A DNA stretch of 64,000 nt, taken from contig NZ_SHKR01000012.1 in the NCBI RefSeq assembly GCF_004217145.1, positions 930,001 to 994,000 on the forward strand, written 5' to 3'. The first letter of the stretch is position 1. Each line of letters opens with the position of its first letter. The notes beneath the pieces were generated by a model, which had not been told where the DNA came from, made no database searches, and was given only the letters and a program-made list of their open reading frames with translations. The position numbers and the translations under genes were made by a program. Shown here piece by piece: positions 52,027 to 60,391 of this stretch. Source of the stretch: Kribbella rubisoli (lineage in GTDB: Bacteria > Actinomycetota > Actinomycetes > Propionibacteriales > Kribbellaceae).

Positions 52027-54158
52027 TGCGTGACTTCTCCTTGTCGAGAGAGGCGGTCGCCGAGGTCCTGCGCGAGGCGCACATCGCGGCGTACATCGTC
52101 GAGGTAGAAGGGGTAGCCGAAGATGCGGTCGACACGGGCCATCTGGTATGGCTGATAGTGCTGGCCCCAGAAGAAGCCGAGGGCCTTCCAGTGTTCGACT
52201 GCCTGGTCGAGCAACTCGGCTGACCGTACGGCGCGTTCCGGCTCTTCGCGCTCCTCGGCACGGGCGAGCTCGAGTGCTGCCTCGATCTTCGCCGCGTAGT
52301 ACCTGCCCAGTGCGGCTGTTGCTCGCAGGTCGAGGATCGCGCAGGTGGCGAGTGGTTCGCGCCATGACGGCGTACGGTCCTCTGCCTCCGTCGCGAGTTC
52401 GTCGGCCGCGTGTGACTCCTCGGTCAGCACCGCGATCACGTCCAGCGGGGTCTCGGCAGAGGCGTCTGCTCCGCCGCGTAGTTCGGTTCTGGCGAACTCC
52501 CGGATGCCGATCGTGCCGGCACCGGGCATGGGAGAGCTGTCGAGGAAGTCGAGCACGGTGCGGAGCCCGTGGTCGCGGGTCAGGCATCCTTCCGGATGCC
52601 ACTGGAAGTCGAGGTCGAGCCAGCACAGCCGATTGACCGCCGGGATGATTTTCGAGGCGTGGCGGAGCCCTTCGTACAGGGTCGGAGCGTCGTCCCCGTA
52701 ATCGATGCGTGCCAGGCGTTCGAAGACATCCGAAGCGGTGTCGGGATCGTAGGCGAGACGGCCCCACAACTGGAACTGCAGTCGTTGTCGTTCGAAATCC
52801 CAGCGCCAAGTTTTGTGGCCGTGGTCGACATGCTGGAAGTCACGGGCCCAGAGATATCCGTCCGCACCCCAGTAGAAGCCGTGGGCGTAGTTCTTCTCGA
52901 CTATCCCGCGGACGTACTCCCGCACGTAGTCCACATCACCCCAGCGGTGCGTGTGGACGTCGTCGTTCCGCACGGTGAAGAGGAACTGCGTCTGCTCGAG
53001 ATCCACTCCGTCCCACACGTGGAGCAAGTCCTCGAAAGCAGGACGGGGGTGTGAATAGCAGTGCGCGATCGAGTACTTCCAGCTGATGTAGAAGCGAGTC
53101 GGATCGATCATGGGCTTGGCCATGGCGATGATGTCGGCGGTGCTCTGCATGTTGGTGCGGTGCAGGAACTTCACCCGCCGCCCCGACCGTTCGATGCCTC
53201 GCAGGTAGGTGTCGACCACCCACTGCTCCTTCTCGCTGCCCGTACCGCTCATCGCTTCGCTGCCGCTCGTGCCGATGCCGTCCAGCTCGGGATAGGTGAC
53301 GAGCAGGCGGTAGATCATCTCCTCGTAGTACGCGGACACTTGCGGGGCGCGTTGCCTGGCGCGAGCAGCATCCCAGCGATTGATGGTCTCGGTGCCTTCA
53401 CTGCTGTTCGCCAAGGCGGCGGGCAGGCCGAGGCCACGAGCCACCGGCTCGGGCAGGTAGATGTTCCAGGTGAACAGATAGACGTCGATCCCGCGATCCC
53501 GGGCATGGCCGAACAGCGCGTGGAAGAACCTCTCGTGGTCGGCGATCTCCTCGTCGGTGAAAGGGTTGGCGTCCCGGAATTCGGGAGAGCTCACCATCAG
53601 ATGGAAGGGGTGGAGCGACCACAGGCTCAGGCAGTTGTAGCGATTACGGGCAAGTTCGTCGAGGTAGTCGCGCCAGAACTCCAGATCGAAGCAGGTTTCG
53701 AGGTTCTGCCGGAACGGATCGCCGTTGGAGTAGGGCTCGTAGGGCAGATTGAACTTGACGCCGCGGACGGAGAGCGACGGCGATTTCGCGACGTCGAGTC
53801 CGTCCTCTGTCCAGGTCTGCGCCCGGACGAGGTCGGCGACCTCGAGGCAGCCGTACAGCAGGCCACGCGGATGGGCGGCTTCGACGACGACCCGGCCTCC
53901 GGCGCCGGACACCGTGAAGGACTCGTCGGGGTACGTCGGGCCGGACAGGCCGTCGGCGCCGGCGACGAACGCCGCGACCTCGTCGGACGAGCTGACTCGA
54001 CGTACGACGATCACCGGCTCGGGGCGCGGGTCGTCGCGGAGCTCCGGCCACGGACCGACGACCTCGAAGCCGTCTGCCTGGAGAGCTGTGCGGATCTCTG
54101 CGAGGCCGAAGTCCACAAGGGGCGATCGCACCTCGCTGACGATGTAGACGGTACTCAT
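52023..54158 (-). CDS. Large glycosidase-like protein with GH67/GH20-type N-terminal domain
   Basis: This is a 711-residue protein without signal peptide. Residues 1-130 (EIRTALQADGFEVV, then VVVEAAHPRGLLYGCLEVADL) look like the alpha/beta domain found before the barrel in GH67, GH20 and GH84. SPSLSVRGVKFNLPYEPYSN then opens a TIM barrel with NRYNCLSLWSLHPFH, DVYLFTWNIYLP and GTSGSEAMSG. The last 200 residues are helical and rich in Glu and Ala. Alpha-glucuronidases of GH67 have this plan, but I cannot place catalytic residues, so it may be a new family. It is in a fucosidase operon (ATGA overlaps on both sides), so a glucuronyl or other branch of the fucosylated oligosaccharide is a possible target. 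Confidence 0.7.
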   Translation of the reverse strand: MSTVYIVSEVRSPLVDFGLAEIRTALQADGFEVVGPWPELRDDPRPEPVIVVRRVSSSDEVAAFVAGADGLSGPTYPDESFTVSGAGGRVVVEAAHPRGLLYGCLEVADLVRAQTWTEDGLDVAKSPSLSVRGVKFNLPYEPYSNGDPFRQNLETCFDLEFWRDYLDELARNRYNCLSLWSLHPFHLMVSSPEFRDANPFTDEEIADHERFFHALFGHARDRGIDVYLFTWNIYLPEPVARGLGLPAALANSSEGTETINRWDAARARQRAPQVSAYYEEMIYRLLVTYPELDGIGTSGSEAMSGTGSEKEQWVVDTYLRGIERSGRRVKFLHRTNMQSTADIIAMAKPMIDPTRFYISWKYSIAHCYSHPRPAFEDLLHVWDGVDLEQTQFLFTVRNDDVHTHRWGDVDYVREYVRGIVEKNYAHGFYWGADGYLWARDFQHVDHGHKTWRWDFERQRLQFQLWGRLAYDPDTASDVFERLARIDYGDDAPTLYEGLRHASKIIPAVNRLCWLDLDFQWHPEGCLTRDHGLRTVLDFLDSSPMPGAGTIGIREFARTELRGGADASAETPLDVIAVLTEESHAADELATEAEDRTPSWREPLATCAILDLRATAALGRYYAAKIEAALELARAEEREEPERAVRSAELLDQAVEHWKALGFFWGQHYQPYQMARVDRIFGYPFYLDDVRRDVRLAQDLGDRLSRQGEVTQ

Positions 54159-55054
54159 CGGCCCCCCAGTCCGCTCAGGCGCACGCCTTCGACGAAGGTC
54201 CGTTGCGCGAGGAAGAAGACGATGAGGATCGGGAGCAGGGAGATGATCCCGACCGCCATCATCTGGTTGTACTGCGTCTCGTACTGTCCCTTGAACAGGC
54301 TCAGGCCGAGGGCGAGCGTGAAGTTGTTCTGCGTCCGCAGGTAGATCAGCGGTGTGAGGAAGTTGTTCCAGTTACCGACGAAGCTGAAGATGGCGACGGC
54401 CGCGATCGCGGGTTTCGACATCGGCAGGAAGATCGACCAGAGCGTGCGAAGGTGTCCGGCGCCGTCGATGCTGGCCGCGTCGGTGAGCTCTTGCGGGATG
54501 GTCAGGAAGAACTGCCGGAGCAGGAAGATGAAGAAGGCGTAGCCGAACCAGGCCGGCAGGAACAGCGGCCAGTACGTGTTCACCAGGTTCAGCTTGCTGA
54601 ACATGATGAACGTCGGGACCAGCGTGACCTCGGCCGGGATCGCCATGGTTGCGACCATCAGGGCGAACAGCGCCCCCCGTGAGCGCGCTCGCAGGCGAGC
54701 GAAGGCGTACGCAGGGAGCACGCACGAGACCAGGTTCCCGATCACCGACAGGCCGGTGATGATGATCGAGTTGATCAGGAACGTTGTGAACGGCAACGAA
54801 GTCCAGGCGGCCGGATAGTTGTCGAACCGTGGCGTCGCGGGCAGCACCTTGGGTGGGTAGGCCAGCACCTCCTGCGAGGTCTTGAGGGACGTTGTCACCA
54901 TCCAGAGGAACGGGATGACGAACACCGCGGTGCCCGCGATCAACAGGACGTAGGTGATGGTCTTCCGGAAACGCTCGACGGAGGTCTGGCTGGAGCCGAT
55001 GGGCCGGCGTTGCGTCGGCGGGGCCTGCTGGGGCGGGGTCGCTGTCAAGGTCAT
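54155..55054 (-). CDS. Sugar ABC transporter permease 2 (region 5)
   Basis: This is a 299-residue MalG-type permease with the EAA loop DAASIDGAG and the C-terminal AQRTFVEGVRLSGLGGR. Its stop overlaps the start of the large glycosidase-like gene; permease 1 ends 25 bases upstream. Confidence 0.88.
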   Translation of the reverse strand: MTLTATPPQQAPPTQRRPIGSSQTSVERFRKTITYVLLIAGTAVFVIPFLWMVTTSLKTSQEVLAYPPKVLPATPRFDNYPAAWTSLPFTTFLINSIIITGLSVIGNLVSCVLPAYAFARLRARSRGALFALMVATMAIPAEVTLVPTFIMFSKLNLVNTYWPLFLPAWFGYAFFIFLLRQFFLTIPQELTDAASIDGAGHLRTLWSIFLPMSKPAIAAVAIFSFVGNWNNFLTPLIYLRTQNNFTLALGLSLFKGQYETQYNQMMAVGIISLLPILIVFFLAQRTFVEGVRLSGLGGR

Positions 55055-55079
55055 GGTGGAGCTCCGATTGATGGTCGGG

Positions 55080-56009
55080 TCAGGCGTCGTAGTGCACCCA
55101 GCGGCGCGCGAGTACGAACTGCAGAGCCGTGACGACGCCGATGAGAGCGAACATCGCCCACGACAGGGCGGCCGCGTAGCCCATGTCGAAGTACTCGAAC
55201 GCCTGGCGGTAGATGTAGAGGCCCAACATGAGGGTCGCGTTGTTCGGTCCGCCCTCGGTCATCACCAGTACGAGCGTGTAGGCCTGCAAGCTGGCGATGA
55301 GACTGGTGACGACGTTGAAGAAGATGACCGGCGACATCATCGGCACGGTGACGTGCCAGAACCGGTCCCACCATCCTGCGCCGTCGAGGAGGGCAGCCTC
55401 GTAGAGCGTGGGGGAGATGCCTTGGAGACCGGCCAGATAGATCACGATGGTGTTGCCCGCGCCCCACACCGACATCAGGATGAGGCCGGGGATGGCCCAG
55501 TGCTCGTCAACCAGCCAGCCTGGGCCCTTGATGCCGAAGAATCGTAGGAAGCTGTTGATGAGGCCGGAGTCGGGTTGCAGGATGTTGATCCACAGGATCG
55601 CGGTGGCGACGCCGGCCACGACCGAAGGCAGATAGAAGACGGTACGGAAGAATCCGAGGCCGCGGACCTTCTGGTTGAGCAGGATCGCGAGCAGGAAGCT
55701 CGTGACCACGCCGAGAACGACCGAGCCGGCGCCGAAGTAGACGGTGTTGCCGATCGACTTGTAGAAAAGGGGATCGGCGAACATCTTCCGGTAGTTCGCC
55801 AAGCCCGCCCAGCTGGGTGTGGACAGCAGTGACCAGTGGGCGAAGCTCAGCAGGAGTGCGGCGACGACCGGGCCGCCACCGAACAGGATGAAGCCGAGGA
55901 TCCACGGAGACGCGAAGCCGTAGAACGCACGTGCCTCGCGACGCGCGAGCGGGCTGGTACGTCGGGTCCGCCGGCCCGGCAGTTCGAGCGTGGGTGCAGC
56001 CTGTGCCAT
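55080..56009 (-). CDS. Sugar ABC transporter permease 1 (region 5)
   Basis: This is a 309-residue MalF-type permease with an Arg-rich N-terminus, six membrane segments and the EAA loop EAALLDGAG. It lies 13 bases after the binding-protein gene. Confidence 0.88.
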   Translation of the reverse strand: MAQAAPTLELPGRRTRRTSPLARREARAFYGFASPWILGFILFGGGPVVAALLLSFAHWSLLSTPSWAGLANYRKMFADPLFYKSIGNTVYFGAGSVVLGVVTSFLLAILLNQKVRGLGFFRTVFYLPSVVAGVATAILWINILQPDSGLINSFLRFFGIKGPGWLVDEHWAIPGLILMSVWGAGNTIVIYLAGLQGISPTLYEAALLDGAGWWDRFWHVTVPMMSPVIFFNVVTSLIASLQAYTLVLVMTEGGPNNATLMLGLYIYRQAFEYFDMGYAAALSWAMFALIGVVTALQFVLARRWVHYDA

Positions 56010-56022
56010 GCCGATTCTCGTC

Positions 56023-57465
56023 TCAGCCCGCGACGTTCTTCTTCAGGAGCGGCTGGATCGTCGACGCGATCTTCTTGCACGCGTCGGAGACACCCAGCGA
56101 CTTTCCCATCACCTGGTCCCAGATCGGAGTCACCGCGTTGGTGATCTGCGGCGTCGCCGGACCGAACACGACGCCGGTGCTGGTGGCGTAGGTGTTGAGC
56201 GCGTTGTAGATGGCGTTGGCGCCCTCCGGCGCGGCGTCCGACTTGAGATAGGCCGGCCATGCTGACTTCCTGGTCATGTTGCCCTTGCCCGTGCTGGCGA
56301 ACATGAACACCTGGCCAGAGGTCGAAAGGTACTCGTTGAGGTAGATCCAGGCGGCGTCCTGCTGCTTGCTCTTCGAGGTGATCGAGTACGCGCTGCCGAC
56401 CGCGGCTGTGGAGTGCCCCTTCGGGCCGGCCGGCCAGTCCGCGATGCCCCATTTGAAGGCCGCTTGGTCGCGCAGCGACGGCGCACCCCAGGACCCGTCC
56501 ACCTTGATGGCGGCCCGGCCGAGGGCGAAAGCGTCGGCCTGCGACATCCCCTGCAGCTCTGACGGGGACGGGAACACGCCCTTCTGCAGGTACATGTCCA
56601 TCCACCACTCCACCGCGGCGATCGACTCCGGCTTGTCCAGGAGCACCTGTGACTCGTCGTCGCTCAGGTAGTGGCCACCAAGGGGAGACAGGCGCACCGG
56701 GTCCCAGAACGTGTCGACGGGGGTCACCGGCAGGGAGAGACCGAAGACCTTGCCCGCGCCCTGGCCGCTCGTCGTCGCCAAGACCGCGTTGCGCAGGTCG
56801 TCGAACTTCCATCCCGCAGTCGGCAGGGCGACGCCTGCCTTCGCGAAGATGTCTTTGTTGTAGTAGATCATCACGGGTCCGCAGTCGTACGGCACCGAAT
56901 ACTGCTTGCCGTCGCGCTTGTAGTACCCGGTCGAGACCTCGGCGAAGTCCGAGGGATTGAAGTTGGGCTCACCGGAGATGTAGTCGTTGAGTGCAAGGAA
57001 CGCGCCCGAACCGATGAAGTTCTGGGCGAAGCCGAACCCGTTGTACATAACGTCCGGCAGGCTGCCGCCCGCGGCCTGGCTCGAGTACTTCTTCAGGTAG
57101 TCCGCCGAGCTGTCGCCCGCGTTCTCGGCGACGATCTTGATGTTCGGATGACGCTTCTGGAAGAAGTAGTCGAACTGCTGCTGGCGGACGAAATCCGCCG
57201 GCGACCACGAGTGCGCCACCGTGATGGTCACCGAGGACTTCGGATCGGCGACGGACGACTTCCCCCAGTCGAAGCTGTCGTTGAGCTTCTGGGCGTCCGC
57301 GGACGGGTAGAGCTTGGACGCGATCAGCGAGGTCGTCGTAGGGCTCGACGACGAACACGACGCCAGGGCATTCGCGCCGGTGGCCGCGATCGCGGTGGCA
57401 CCCGCCGTACGCAAGAAGGTGCGCCGGCTGAATCCCTTTTCTGCGGGGGTTCTTGGTACTTGCAT
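56023..57465 (-). CDS. Tat-type sugar-binding lipoprotein (region 5)
   Basis: This is a 480-residue family-1 binding protein. FSRRTFLRTAG is a strong twin-arginine motif and ALASCS the lipobox. VTITVAHSWSPADFVRQQ starts the mature domain. GGAGGAGG precedes ATG 57465. It is the second gene of the operon headed by the GH29 fucosidase, so its cargo should carry alpha-fucose. Confidence 0.87.
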   Translation of the reverse strand: MQVPRTPAEKGFSRRTFLRTAGATAIAATGANALASCSSSSPTTTSLIASKLYPSADAQKLNDSFDWGKSSVADPKSSVTITVAHSWSPADFVRQQQFDYFFQKRHPNIKIVAENAGDSSADYLKKYSSQAAGGSLPDVMYNGFGFAQNFIGSGAFLALNDYISGEPNFNPSDFAEVSTGYYKRDGKQYSVPYDCGPVMIYYNKDIFAKAGVALPTAGWKFDDLRNAVLATTSGQGAGKVFGLSLPVTPVDTFWDPVRLSPLGGHYLSDDESQVLLDKPESIAAVEWWMDMYLQKGVFPSPSELQGMSQADAFALGRAAIKVDGSWGAPSLRDQAAFKWGIADWPAGPKGHSTAAVGSAYSITSKSKQQDAAWIYLNEYLSTSGQVFMFASTGKGNMTRKSAWPAYLKSDAAPEGANAIYNALNTYATSTGVVFGPATPQITNAVTPIWDQVMGKSLGVSDACKKIASTIQPLLKKNVAG

Positions 57466-57521
57466 CGTTCCTCCTCCATGAGAATTTCGAACCCGCGTTT
57501 CTTGACGAGCCGGAGTGGGCG

Positions 57522-59114
57522 TCAGCCGCTCGCAATGCCTGGTGTGCGGAACTTCAGCTCGGGGCCGCGCACGTCGAGAAGCGCGGTCCGGCCGAGTGCA
57601 CGTACGGCGTAAAGCCGGCCGGGCTCCGCGTGGAACGGAGCGTGCACGACGGCACCCTCATCGGCGACGAGCTCAGTAGGTTTCCACTCGTCCGGGCGTT
57701 CCATCGTGTCCATGCCGGTGATGTCCTGGTACTCCGCGCCCAGCCGCACGGATTCCGAGGATCCGCGGGCCAGGACCGTCACGCCGACCGAGACGGTCGA
57801 GGTGGCTTCGTCCCAGGACGCGTCCACTGTGGAGATCCGAGTCGGTTCGGCCGCCGCCTCGACGTTGGTCAGCTTGATGACCACCGGGTTGGGCCACTTC
57901 TTGTCGTTGTACAGCCGCTGTGCGTTGAGAGCTGAGACCACGAGACCGGCGTCGGTCTGCTCCCAACGCGGCGTCGCGTCGAGCTCCGGCCGGTACTCCA
58001 TCAGCTGTCCGCTCTGCCCGAGGACAGAGACCTCGGTGAGTTCGGTCGCCTTGATCGACCGCAGCACGAACTCCCGCCGTTCACCCCACTTCCACCGCTC
58101 ACCGGTGACGATGACGTAGACGCTCTTGGCGTCCTTCGACGCGGTGAACCACAGCTCGCCTTCATTCGTTACGACCCACGGGCGGGTGGCGTAGATCGCC
58201 TCCCCGTTGACGAACATCCACAGTCCGAGCTCCTGAAGCCGTGCCTCCTGCTCGACCGGGATGGTCCCATCCGGTTTCGGGCCGATGTTGAGCAGCAGGT
58301 TTCCGCCCTTGGCCCGGGTCTCGATCAGGATCTCGATCAAGCGGGTTCCCGACTTGTAGGTCTCGTTCGTCGGCTTGTAGGTCCACTGCGAGCCCATGGT
58401 GAGGTTGGACTCCCAGGCGCCGTCGATCGGCTGGCCCGGAATGTACTGCTCGGGGGTCGGCAGCGCGCCGCGAGTAACCACGACGTTGGGGTCCGTCTGC
58501 CACGTATGTTCGCGAAGCCCTTCGGCCTCGCCGTCGAAGAAGACGATCTCGACCGGACCGAACTCCGTGAGCAGTTCGGTCATCTGGGATTTCGCCAACT
58601 CCATCAGCCCGGGATTCGCGGCCGGTTGCACGCTTGGAATCGACCGCTGGATCGGGATGCCCTGCTCCCACAGCCAGGCGAAGTCGTCCGGTGAGAAGTA
58701 GACGCCGGCGGCGATGCCGTGCTCCCGGAACGCCTCGAGGATCTCTGCGGTCGTGTCCCGGCCGAACGGCGTATTGCCGACATGGCGCTCGGTCGTCGCC
58801 GTGCGGAACATGCAGAACCCGTTGTGATGCTTGGTGGTGAACACGACGTACCGCATCCCGACGAGATCGGCGAGCTCGGCCCACTCTGTCGGGTCGAAGC
58901 GCCGGGGACGGAATCGGCGCGGGAGTTCCTCGTAGTACCTCTCCACAAAGTCCTGCGAAGCACCGACCAGCGGATGGCTCACGTCGGAGCCGAGTTGCGT
59001 ATCGATGCTCCAGTGGATGAACAACCCCAGCCCGAGGTCGCGGAACCACTCGACGCGATCAGCTGCGTTGCCATCGGCAGTGGCATGCGCCACGGGATTG
59101 GACTCGACCAGCAC
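57522..59114 (-). CDS. GH29 alpha-L-fucosidase, second type (cytoplasmic)
   Basis: This is a protein of about 530 residues. WFRDLGLGLFIHWS, TKHHNGFCMF, GVYFSPDDF and IVFFDGEAEG (probable nucleophile Asp194) are the classic GH29 barrel motifs, and GGNLLLNIGPKPDGTIP marks the barrel end; a beta-sandwich of about 170 residues follows. The start is placed at GTG 59114 with GAGGAG upstream. An open frame continues to a TTG at 59183, but that stretch contains the operator at 59170, so it should be promoter. There is no signal peptide. It heads the operon with importer, glycosidase-like protein, aldo/keto reductase and fucU. Confidence 0.9.
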   Translation of the reverse strand: MLVESNPVAHATADGNAADRVEWFRDLGLGLFIHWSIDTQLGSDVSHPLVGASQDFVERYYEELPRRFRPRRFDPTEWAELADLVGMRYVVFTTKHHNGFCMFRTATTERHVGNTPFGRDTTAEILEAFREHGIAAGVYFSPDDFAWLWEQGIPIQRSIPSVQPAANPGLMELAKSQMTELLTEFGPVEIVFFDGEAEGLREHTWQTDPNVVVTRGALPTPEQYIPGQPIDGAWESNLTMGSQWTYKPTNETYKSGTRLIEILIETRAKGGNLLLNIGPKPDGTIPVEQEARLQELGLWMFVNGEAIYATRPWVVTNEGELWFTASKDAKSVYVIVTGERWKWGERREFVLRSIKATELTEVSVLGQSGQLMEYRPELDATPRWEQTDAGLVVSALNAQRLYNDKKWPNPVVIKLTNVEAAAEPTRISTVDASWDEATSTVSVGVTVLARGSSESVRLGAEYQDITGMDTMERPDEWKPTELVADEGAVVHAPFHAEPGRLYAVRALGRTALLDVRGPELKFRTPGIASG

Positions 59115-59169
59115 CAGAAGCTCCTCGTCGAAAACAGGCAGTGGGCGACTGCATATCGGCACACCAGTC

Positions 59170-59186
59170 AACTTGTCAGGCAAGTT
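59170..59186. promoter_or_regulatory. Operator family 2, copy 3 (GH29 operon promoter)
   Basis: AACTTGTCAGGCAAGTT is the most symmetric member (AACTTG/CAAGTT arms), 56 bases upstream of the GH29 start. The sites at 37533 and 43287 share its core TGTC-(A/T)G-(G/T)CA. The local LacI protein has a different operator at 59275. Confidence 0.7.
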
Positions 59187-59274
59187 AGCACGTAACGTTT
59201 CGCCCTGTCTACGATGAGATTTGCAGACCTGTGGGGGTGGCTTCCGCCTGTGTGTTGGAGCGCTTGAAGGCAGC

Positions 59275-59291
59275 CGAAACGATACGATTCG
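59275..59291. promoter_or_regulatory. LacI-type operator before the LacI gene
   Basis: CGAAACGATACGATTCG is an imperfect 17-base palindrome with a central C-G step, typical of LacI-family sites, 13 bases before the ATG. A related half-site, AACGTTTCG, lies at about 59195-59203, nearer the GH29 operon, so both genes could be controlled. Confidence 0.55.
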
Positions 59292-59304
59292 TGGAAGGAG
59301 GGTG

Positions 59305-60306
59305 ATGGCTACCTATAAGGACATCCAGCGGGAGACGGGGCTGTCGCTGGCCACGATCTCGAAGTACTTCAACGGCCGAACCGTGCTCGAGTCGAACCGT
59401 GCTGCGATCGAGGCTGCTGCTGCCGCGCTCGATTTCCGCCCCAACGCGATGGCTCGGGGCCTACGGTCGAGGCGATCCGGAACCGTCGGTGTCGTACTGC
59501 CCGCCCTCAACAACGATTTCCATCTGACGATCATCGCCGGGGTCGAGGCTGCCCTGAGATCCGTGGGCGTCAGCGTCATCGTCGCCGCCAGCCCTTCCGG
59601 CGAGGAGGACACGGTGGGACTGCTGTTGAGCCAGATGGTCGACGGCATCATTGCCGTACCGTCAGGGCACGACATCGAACCCCTCCGCGCGGCGATGCGG
59701 CGGGTGCCGGTGGTCCTCATCGACTGGGCGGCGGACGAACTCCATACCGATGGGGTCTTCCTCGACAACGCCGGTGCGGGCGCGACGGCCGCACGCCTGC
59801 TGCTGGACCACGGGCATCGGCGCATCGCCATTGTGGCCGGACCACCGTCGGTATCCACCATGCGCCTGCGAGCCTCGGGCTTCACCGAGCGGCTCGCAGA
59901 GGCCGGCGTCGCCATCTCCCCGGAGCACGAGGCCCGCGGGCCACTGATCGTCCGCACCGGACACGACTCGATCACTGGCTTCCTGGCACTGCGCGACCGC
60001 CCCACCGCAATCTTCTGCGCCAACTACGAACTCACGCTGGGCGCTCTCATCGCAATCAACGAGTCAGGCCTCCGCCTCGGCCGCGACATCTCCCTGGTCG
60101 GCTTCGACGGCGCCGAACTGGCTCAGGCAACGGTGCCCCGCCTCACCGTCATCGCCCAGCCCACACAAGACATCGCAACAAGAGCCGCCGACCTCCTACG
60201 CCGCCGCCTCGACACCTCCGGGCCCGCGCTGCCACGGTCGCCCGTAGTCCAGTTCCTCCCCGCCCAACTGGTCCCAGGCGGCTCAGTCGAACGCCTGAAC
60301 GACTGA
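59305..60306 (+). CDS. LacI-family transcriptional regulator
   Basis: This is a 333-residue protein. TYKDIQRETGLSLATISKYFNG is the helix-turn-helix, followed by the hinge NAMARGLRSRRSGTVGVVLP and a sugar-binding domain ending SLVGFDGAELAQATVPRLTVI. The ATG at 59305 (GGAGG upstream) is preferred because the domain starts there; the open frame to 59221 is non-coding promoter. It is divergent from the GH29 operon, so it probably adds local sugar control to the GntR-type operator there. Confidence 0.87.
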   Translation: MATYKDIQRETGLSLATISKYFNGRTVLESNRAAIEAAAAALDFRPNAMARGLRSRRSGTVGVVLPALNNDFHLTIIAGVEAALRSVGVSVIVAASPSGEEDTVGLLLSQMVDGIIAVPSGHDIEPLRAAMRRVPVVLIDWAADELHTDGVFLDNAGAGATAARLLLDHGHRRIAIVAGPPSVSTMRLRASGFTERLAEAGVAISPEHEARGPLIVRTGHDSITGFLALRDRPTAIFCANYELTLGALIAINESGLRLGRDISLVGFDGAELAQATVPRLTVIAQPTQDIATRAADLLRRRLDTSGPALPRSPVVQFLPAQLVPGGSVERLND

Positions 60307-60356
60307 CCACAGTGCCACACCTCGCCAGAGTGACAACTGCCCCAGATGCGCTCCCA

Positions 60357-60380
60357 GCTGCAGCTCGCCGGAGCTGCAGC
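60357..60380. terminator. Bidirectional hairpin terminator
   Basis: A perfect 9-bp stem GCTGCAGCT/AGCTGCAGC with loop CGCCGG lies between the convergent LacI and phosphotransferase genes and can serve both. It also marks the end of the carbohydrate super-locus. Confidence 0.75.
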
Positions 60381-60391
60381 GGTCCTGGGCA

